Assembly: GCA_944470555.2 (NCBI GenBank)
Contig: OX104134.1
Location: 110,788,701 to 110,852,700 of the forward strand
DNA length: 64,000 nucleotides
DNA from: Heterobilharzia americana
Taxonomy: Eukaryota > Platyhelminthes > Trematoda > Strigeidida > Schistosomatidae
Direction of reading: 5' to 3'
Part shown: positions 57,052 through 64,000 of the stretch, in pieces
How the letters are laid out: each line of letters opens with the position of its first letter
How positions within the stretch are numbered: position 1 is the first letter of the stretch
Position numbers and translations under genes: made by a program
The notes under the pieces: model-generated
Seen by the model: only the letters and a program-made list of their open reading frames with translations
Databases searched by the model: none
Told to the model about the DNA's origin: nothing

Positions 57052-59402
57052 GACGGAAAGTCACAATCATACAATGCTACGCACCTACAAATAATGCAGA
57101 TGAAGAGAAGAAGGAGGAACTCTAAAGATAACTGCAATCAACGCTGGACAAGACCTCAGTTGGCGACATCAAAATTCTAATGGGCGACATGAATACCAAA
57201 GTGGGAGGGGACAACACAGGAAGAGAACTAACCATGGGTCGAGAAGCGATCAGTGAAATGAACTAGAATGGAAATTGTTTGCAGAATTCTATGCATTTAA
57301 CGATTTGGTGGTTGGAGGCAGTGTGTTCAAACACAAGGATATCCTCAAAGCGACATGGATTTCATCAGACACCAGGACACACTGAAAATCAGATCGACTT
57401 CATTCAAATTTCAAGAAAGTGGAGACGCAGCCTACTTAACACAAGATCGTGTCGTGAAGAGGAGCAGAGGTAGGCTCAGACCACTATCTAGTGCGAGGAA
57501 CCTTCAAAATCAAATTGAAAGCCTTCAAGGAAGCTGGTGATAGACCATAGTTCAAGTTCAACACTCGGAAACTGAAGGACGAAACTACAAAGAAAAACTT
57601 CACGTCAGCCATCAACACAAAGTGGGAGATATCGAGCAACATCACTGAAGAAACCTGTGTGGATGAGTACTGGAACTCTTTGAAAGCTATGTGGAAACAA
57701 ACCTGCATAGCCGTATCAAGAAGAAAGAAGGAAGACGATAAGGAATGGATCTCGACGGACACATGGAAGCTGATAGAGGAGAGGAGGGTAATGAATCAGA
57801 AGATGAACCAGTGGAAGGATGAACAACGAAAATAACTGAGTACAACGTATAAAACGCTGGATAAAGAAGTGAAGAAGAGTGCATGCAAAGACAAAAGACA
57901 CTTCTATGATACACTGGCAAGTGAAGCAGAACTGGCTGCTGGTAGAAGAGATCTGACAATCTTATATCAAATAACCAGGTTACTATCTGGAAAGAGATCA
58001 ACTCAGATGAAGCCAGTGAGAGATAGTGAGGGAAACCTAGCTACCAAAGAGGAAAAGCAGAGGAAACGATGGGCCGACCACTTTAAAAAGCTCTTGAATA
58101 GACCAGTACCTGCAACTCGTCCAGAAATACCACCAGAAACAATAGAATTACCAGTAAACACAAGTCCTCCAACAAAAGCGCCATAAAGCTACTGAAATGC
58201 TGGAAAGCAGCAGGAACAGATGGAATCCCGCCAGAAGCACTGAGAGCAGACGTAGAGACAACAGCCTTTATGCTCACACTACTATTGCAGAAGGTCTGGA
58301 AGGAAGGGAAGGTACCTGCAGATTGGAAGAAAGGTTACCTTGTTAAACTCCCGAAGAAGGCGACCTAAGTCTTTGCAAGAACTGATGCGGAATCACGCTC
58401 CTATCCCCACAAACCCCAAACAAAATATTAAGCCGCATCATTCTGGAGAGATGAAAAGGGGGAAGGAATTCAAAATTATGACCCGAACAGGTCGGACCGC
58501 GGAAGAATTCCTTGAAGATTTAGATTTCGCAGATGACTTATGTCTAATGTTGCACAAACTCGAAGATCTACAGGCGAAAACTAACAAGTTGACAGAAGAG
58601 GCGAGGCAGGGCAGCGAAGACGGGACTTCAAGTGAGTATAGAGAAGACAGAGGTGATGAAAATACTTAACCAACACCTACAACAACAATAACAACGACAA
58701 GCTCCAATCATCAACAACGGGAGATACCTGAAGAAGTTGCTTCTTCCACTTATCTAAGCAGCATCGTTTCAACTACAGGCGGCACAGGCACAGACAAGGA
58801 CGTCAAAGCCATCCAGGATCGGAAAAGCAGGACAGGTGTTCATTAGCCTGAAACCAGTGTGGAGATCTTCTTCACTCAGCATAAGGCGTGAACAACATCC
58901 GGATTTTCAACGTCAACGTCAAGTCAGTTCTTGTGTATGGCCCAGAGACTTGGCGCATTACGAAATGCATTTCCAACAAACTACAGATATTCATCAACAA
59001 CTGCCTACGCTGGCTCGTTACTGAAGATCAGATGGCCAGGAAGAATCACCAACAAGGAACTCTGGTCGGGCAACTAACCAACAAAGCAAGAAGCTATCGC
59101 TCAACAAATATGTACTGGAAGGAAGTGGAGATGGATTGGGCGTACGCTGAGAAGGCGGACTGGGGACATCACGCAGCAGGCCAAGTCGTCGAGTGGCATC
59201 CAGATGGTAAGCGACGAGTTGGGCGTCGGAGGCGAGGGTGACACGGAGGAGATCGTGTGAGGAAGAAATGAGAGCTTCTGGGCTGTCGTGGAACCAGTTT
59301 CAAAAAATTTCAGAGAACAGAGAGCACTGGAGACGCGCTACTGAAGCCTCATGTTGCATTAGGAACCCAAGGGACAAATAACAATAATAATAATATGATA
59401 AC
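57052..59402 (+). mobile_element. RTE-like family 1, copy 4, nested in family B
   Basis: The target TATATGCCGA appears at 57042-57051 and 59403-59412 on either side. The insert is 5'-truncated inside the APE domain (it starts at KVTIIQCYAPTNNA) and ends in an AATAACAATAATAATAAT tail. It contains MGDMNTKVGGDN, QIDFI, SACKDKRHFYDTLASEAE, LVKLP and LDFADDLCLM in broken frames. A deletion near 58495 fuses the RPEQ region to just before FADD, removing motif A. Copy 1 shows the undeleted order. Confidence 0.92.
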
Positions 59403-60250
59403 TATATGCCGATGATCTGAAGATTTGGAGTGAAATACAGGAGCCAACGGATATTGCGGTCTTCCAGGAGGATCTTACCAAAATCCTTAATTGGACTACA
59501 AAAAACCTGCTTCCTCTCAACTCGGAGAAGTGTCGAATCATGATAGTTGACAAACATAGAGGCAGTCCCAGTTCTTACTCTCTGGGTGAAATAAATATCT
59601 GTCACTCCAACATGGGACAAGATCTAGGAGTCACACTAAACGATATGCTAGGAGCCTCAGTCCACTGTCACCTTGCACCAATAGGGCTTATGGAATCCTG
59701 GAGTTTCTCTCGCGAACTTTAGGGTATCTAACTCCTTCTTTTTTCACCAGTGTATGCTCTTTAAATCCACCCTCATCTAGAAGAAAATTCGCCTGTGTTG
59801 TCCCCATACTTGAAAAAGGACATAGACATCCTAGAACGAGTACAGAGAAGAGCTACAAAGAAAGCGATTGGGTTACGGCACAAACCGTACCGACCCAGCT
59901 GCACCCAGTACAATACCAAAGGATCAGAAGGGATATGCTCATGATGTACCGCATCGCCCATAATCCCTTCCATCCTAACAGATTCCTTCTAAGCTTTGGT
60001 GGGAAACGCCACCCGAGGGGTCACCCGTTAAGATAGAGCACGAGAGGGCACGTACAAAGATCCGTGCTAACTCATTTGCAGTTACAGTCTGTAAACTGTG
60101 GAATTCCCTCCCTTCAGCAGTTGTTACAGCCCCATCCCCTGATACCTTTAAAAGGAGGCTAGATGCACACCTCGAGTCCTGCGGTACCGATGGGCTATAC
60201 TCGAGAAGCTTTCCCCAGATCAGTTGCAGTAATACTAACTTGGGACCAGA
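59403..60250 (+). pseudogene. Reverse transcriptase, C-terminal half, family B
   Basis: It resumes exactly at YADDLKIWSEIQEPTD, then LNWTTKNLLPLNSEKCRIMI, SLGEINICHSNMGQDLGVTL, a broken VQRRATKKAIGL region near 59840 and the FKRRLDAHL segment near 60150. Stops lie after the thumb region. The family's 3' end follows. Confidence 0.83.
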
Positions 60251-60410
60251 TTAATTAATCAATCGTATCTCTAGCCTTTCAGGTTTTTCAGAACCGGGAA
60301 GATAACTGCGACCATTCCAAACTCAGAACGTATTCCAATAAGACAGACGTAGAACCCAAAGAACCGCCGTTCACTAATTCTACAACACGAAGTTTGAAGT
60401 TCAACCATTC

Positions 60411-60976
60411 GATCCCAAAATGACTTCAGATGACCACGGTCGCATAGCTTACAAGAATTTATTTATGAAAGTATAATAATTAAATGACTTATTGTCCGTC
60501 TGAAAATTTCTGATTCTGTATCGGATGATCGTCTCAAAGATTCGCTTCAAATAAATTTAGGTAAACACTTTCAGATGACGAACACCGATATTCCACAACA
60601 AACCGTAGAAGAATTATTTAGATGAAATGCTTTATGCTCACTTGACATGGCAAGCTCCCAAAATAGTCACCTACCAGAAAGTCCTAGGTAAGTTTACACT
60701 TTTGAAAAGTCACACTGGCCTAAAAATTGTTTTCAGTGCATTTAAACAAATTTTAATGTTGACCTTAATATTCGAGAGTATTTGTAACGCATCGTTTATA
60801 CATATATATACATATACATACGATTTGTTTCTAAACCTGCATCAGATTCGTGTTATCATTTGGTTCAGTGTAGTGCCTACGCATTCATTCAACCACATAG
60901 TCGTCTGGCAGATGTTCAGAGTTTCAGCTAACAAATTTATTCTCTTCATTTTCTTTTGCTTCAATGTTATTCACAG
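60411..60976. other. Intron or intergenic sequence before the Ig exon
   Basis: An open stretch with a GT donor after 60687 was considered as an exon, but its phase does not join the Ig exon. No other motif is seen. The end carries the acceptor tract GCTTCAATGTTATTCACAG. Confidence 0.4.
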
Positions 60977-61223
60977 CGTATTCAAGTAATTTATGAGGGA
61001 CAGAATGTCGCATTCTATTGTAATGCTACGGGTGGCTCGGAAACAGAATATATACATTATCAGTGGGAGGTTAATAACAGAGAGCTAATAGCTACAGATG
61101 CATATTTTCTCATTAGAAACATCCAGAAAAGCGATGAGGGTGAATACAAATGTATTGCAACTCAGTATGTGAATGGAACTCCAATAGTTGCCACAGAATC
61201 AACTTTTATTAGCGTTCGGAAAG
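60977..61223 (+). CDS. Immunoglobulin I-set-like domain exon (partial gene)
   Basis: An acceptor (TATTCACAG) and a donor (AAAG/GTGAGA) bound 247 bases encoding one Ig domain: RIQVIYEGQNVAFYCNATGG, HYQWEVNNREL, then LIRNIQKSDEGEYKCIATQY and a final strand ending ISVRK. The two Cys (FYC and YKC), the core Trp and the DEGEYKC motif are the Ig hallmarks. The exon ends in phase 1. Such domains occur in cell-adhesion and receptor proteins at the surface or in the matrix. No partner exon is identified in the window, so the gene cannot be named. Confidence 0.8.
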
Positions 61224-62329
61224 GTGAGACAGACGATATTTTTCTCAGTTTTCCTAATATTTTGTTTTACATTAATTTACAACACTTGCGTTGTTTTTAA
61301 ATTATGGTTTCAGCCATAAGGCATATGTACCCTCTGCGGTCTACACAATTTCAAACGTTACCTAGAATACATACCCTTGTTTCATAAATTTTTACCGATG
61401 CCAGAAATAGCAGACTGCCTCATCACTAGTTCCATCTATGAAAAACATGTGCATTGTGGGGAGAAACAATTTATTATGAGTATATTTGCAGTGAATACTT
61501 ACACACCAGAATTGAAGAACATCATTGTGTGTAAATAATCATTGCAAATATATCTATAATAGATTGCTTCTTCAGTAACCTTTTCGGGGTTATTCAGTAT
61601 CCAGATGGTCTTTATAGAGGTCTCAAATGAACTTACTGTTCAAGTCACTTGTATTATTTCCTTTTCACTTTTTTTCGACAAGTTACTTTCGGTTTACGGA
61701 TAAGTAGGCATAGTGATAGTGATGTAAATAATTTTAAAGTTGTAAGTGATACTTCGCAATTTATTATTCAATTAACTGTTCCTTGGATCATTTTTTTCCT
61801 CCTCCTAAGTTAAAAGCGGATGAGTAATTAAAAACAGAAGGAAATCCTTTCCATTTGAGGATTCAAATTCATTTGTTCTAGAACTCTTTCCTTGAAGTGT
61901 GATGAATTCTAGCTACCATCTTACCTTTTCGAAATTAGCAGACATTAATATTCTTATTTTCCAATGTACTTCATTTCTGGTAATCTAGTTTTAAGGTAAT
62001 CAGTAATCAGTAAGAATATCGTGCATGATGATTAATTCGTTCGACAATTTCATAGATCCCCTTAATGGTCTTTCCACATTTGTTTCTAATTTAAATGTTT
62101 TTACGCAACTGTAGGCGGAAGATCGAAAATGTTATCAACGTAAGACTGACTAGTGTATGGTTTTATTTTTTAACTGCTTTGATCTTTTGAATCTTATTAG
62201 ACATAAATTTATGTTGACAGATATATCATCTACCGCAGTATTTGACTTGTTTGCCATATATTTATGAATTTAATCATCTTACACAAGTATCAATAAAAGT
62301 ATGTGGAGAACAGCGGGTTTTCGGTCTCG
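61224..62329. other. Probable intron of the Ig gene
   Basis: AT-rich sequence after the GTGAGA donor, without a recognisable next exon. Confidence 0.4.
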
Positions 62330-62500
62330 TGCTCTGCATCGCGGCTCAGTTAGTAGAGCATCGAGACAGGAACCCAGCGGGTGCTGGTTCGAGTCCGACT
62401 GAGGCTGGGGTTTCCCTTTTGCCTTCAGTCATCACCCAGTATAAATACCAGTCTGCCAAACCACGGGAGATAGTCAAAATGATTAAGAACAATATTACGA
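62330..62500 (+). mobile_element. tRNA-derived SINE-like element
   Basis: GCGGCTCAGTTAGTAGAGC forms a good D-arm/A-box (GCTC...GAGC) and GCTGGTTCGAGTCCGAC a B-box arm. There is no acceptor stem or plausible anticodon arm, so it is a tRNA-derived SINE head rather than a tRNA gene. A tail of unrelated sequence and a short TA run follow, then a hammerhead-like motif. Confidence 0.6.
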
Positions 62501-62520
62501 ATTACATATATATATATATG

Positions 62521-62562
62521 AGCGAAACCTGAAGAGGATCTAATTGAAAACAAGTGTTCGCT
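62521..62562 (+). ncRNA. Hammerhead-like motif with intact CUGANGA core
   Basis: AGCGAA and TTCGCT close the motif. Inside, CTGAAGA (62529-62535) is a perfect CUGANGA core, GAAA follows at 62546-62549, and an AAC/GTT stem with an AAGT loop leads to the NUH site TTC (62557-62559). Stem II (62536-62545) is weak, with only G-U pairs adjacent to the core, and stem I contains a five-base bulge. It resembles the PLE-end module at 41891-41935. Activity is uncertain. Confidence 0.5.
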
Positions 62563-64000
62563 GATATGTCTTGTTTTAACTCTAAAATTAACGTAAGACA
62601 TGTCTTAAAGTCTTGGATTTGACTTGATACGACTATGGGCAGTAAGTTATGTCGAAAAAGTTATTTCACTTATGATACTGTTTCCGTGTGTGATGGACTT
62701 CATAAACCAACTAGAATGGAACCATAGGGAATTCATCTAGACTAGCCTGTAAAAATGGATGACAATGAACTGAAATAATCACTTGCATACTACTAATAGA
62801 AAACTTCGCCAAAGGTGTAGTTTGAAATATTACTTGTAAATTAATATGTTTTTAAGCGTTCAACATGACTTTGTACAGACCTTGGTATGATTATCATCAA
62901 AACGTTGAATAACTTACACAGTTTTAAGATAAAAGTTTCGAGGTATTCGGTATTAGTCACTTTGAGTGAAAATATATTGCATCTACTTTCCTATGAAATC
63001 CTGAGGATATGAATTTGCCACAGATGTTGACTTCTGCAAATGATTTATGGTGGTAGGGAAAGAGAATAAATTCTACACTACTTGCATATCAATAGGGTGT
63101 ACATTATAAATTTTTCATGAGGAAAATGATAGTAGTGTAGAAAATTGAACCCCTATGCGCACCAACGCTATCCAAGGTGAAATAAAACACCACTTAGTTA
63201 AGGTTAAAGACACCATTTTAATTCTTCTTCTAACTTGTAGAAGTTAATAACAATTAACTACAGCATAATCTTCAATCGTGTACGTTTTATTCTAGGCTAT
63301 CATAGTGTTACCGTAAACTAAATTGAGAAATAATTTGATAATTCATATAGAGTTATTATTCTGTTAGAGGGAAATAACACTAATGTGCAGATCTGTCTGG
63401 TTTATTTGCACTTTTCAAATGATTATATGAAATGAAGTTAACAAAGTGAAACATTACAGTCAAAATAGTTAATCCTAACAGATCAACCAAAACTTTAATA
63501 GAAGTATGCAGCAATCCTGTTTGGTATACTGTTAGTAGTGTGAAGGCGAAATCGACAAAAAAGCAGGCAAGATTCAACTTTATATGAAGAAAATTAATAC
63601 TTTCCCAAGAAAGGTTGTAAGTGGTATAAAAATATCTTTGATATAATTTGATCCACCAAATTGATAATAACACGATTTCAAAGAGTAAAATTAAGTGAAT
63701 AACTTCGGAAAACTAGTCGTCTACCATACTTTAAAGCCATGAGGTTGAAAAGAAGGGACCGCTATTGTTTGTGCTTGAATCTTGGCAATGAAGTTAAGTT
63801 AGTATTTCAAAAATGATGGAAATTGGTATGTCCTAAAGCAGATCAAGTGTGTTAATTTCTAATATATTAATCACTAAAATCGTATTCAAAAGAATCCAAT
63901 TTACAAGTTACAATTCGTGTAGTAAATTAACGTATATTGAGGTAACAGTATTTCAACTAACAGTTTCTGACATAAAATGAATTCCAAGGCTTTTTGATTA
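62563..64000. other. No feature recognised
   Basis: AT-rich sequence to the window end. A minus-strand open frame at 63380-63673 is rich in hydrophobic residues but shows no domain, splice sites or family words that I know. Confidence 0.4.

Larger units (their letters stand above)
54310..60410 (+). mobile_element. CR1-like family B, plus-strand copy with nested RTE
   Basis: The parts are in full order: ORF1 (54329-54826), APE (55079-55825), RT N-terminal half (56380-57051), then a 2.35-kb RTE insertion, RT C-terminal half from 59403, and the 3' region to about 60410. Removing the insert restores LLYADDLKIW. Scattered stops, such as FCET-stop-LSEN at 55196 where Trp is expected, show that it was already dying or died later. 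It faces the minus-strand copy head to head. Confidence 0.85.

Noticed and set aside
60627..60687. An exon directly upstream of the Ig exon
   Set aside because: There is a good GTAAGT donor after 60687, but joining it to 60977 shifts the Ig frame into an early stop.
62340..62402. A tRNA gene
   Set aside because: D-arm and T-arm boxes are present, but there is no acceptor stem and no plausible anticodon arm, and the sequence continues into a SINE-like body.

Overview
The window is nuclear DNA of a blood fluke, genus Schistosoma or a very close trematode. The evidence is visibly AT-rich DNA with long (TA)n tracts, intron-rich animal genes, a tRNA-headed SINE carrying a hammerhead ribozyme of the schistosome Sm-alpha type, and a dense load of Penelope-like (PLE), RTE-like and CR1-like retroelements. 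There are no bacterial operons and no CRISPR array. Family assignments come from reading translated motifs; no database search was run.

Three host genes can be supported. (1) At 9733-10040 (+) lie two exons, split by a 38-nt intron, that encode the MYND-finger N-terminus of a ZMYND12-like protein. A TPR-like last exon at 16097-16231 may close the same gene. (2) A complete BBS1 orthologue runs on the minus strand from 44725 to about 24521. I reconstructed 13 exons with consistent phases (about 664 residues); the last exon is tentative. (3) One immunoglobulin-domain exon at 60977-61223 (+) belongs to a gene extending beyond what I can see. ZMYND12 and BBS1 are both cilium/flagellum genes, are arranged tail to tail, and each has an X-box-like (RFX) motif roughly 120-150 bp upstream of its start codon.

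Most other sequence is transposon. A near-intact PLE with 319-bp direct terminal repeats occupies 1072-4300. A decayed CR1-like element (family A) fills about 4301-9470, and its 3' end recurs at 13531-14625. RTE-like family 1 has four copies: 10236-13455, 18041-19505 and 21526-23888 on the minus strand, and 57052-59402 on the plus strand. The last is nested in the reverse-transcriptase catalytic motif of a second CR1-like element (family B, about 54310-60410), which sits head to head with a minus-strand family B copy at 51878-54290. A second RTE-like family leaves pieces at 42590-43080, 46735-48060, 48200-48400 and 49130-50900. PLE scraps and small candidate elements lie inside BBS1 introns, and an imperfect palindrome of about 520 bp lies at 45930-46450.

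The most unusual theme is hammerhead ribozymes. The SINE at 17241-17424 has an almost complete hammerhead with one lesion at G8. A hammerhead-like module recurs at six PLE-type termini, decayed in the young PLE but with a full CUGANGA core at 62521-62562.
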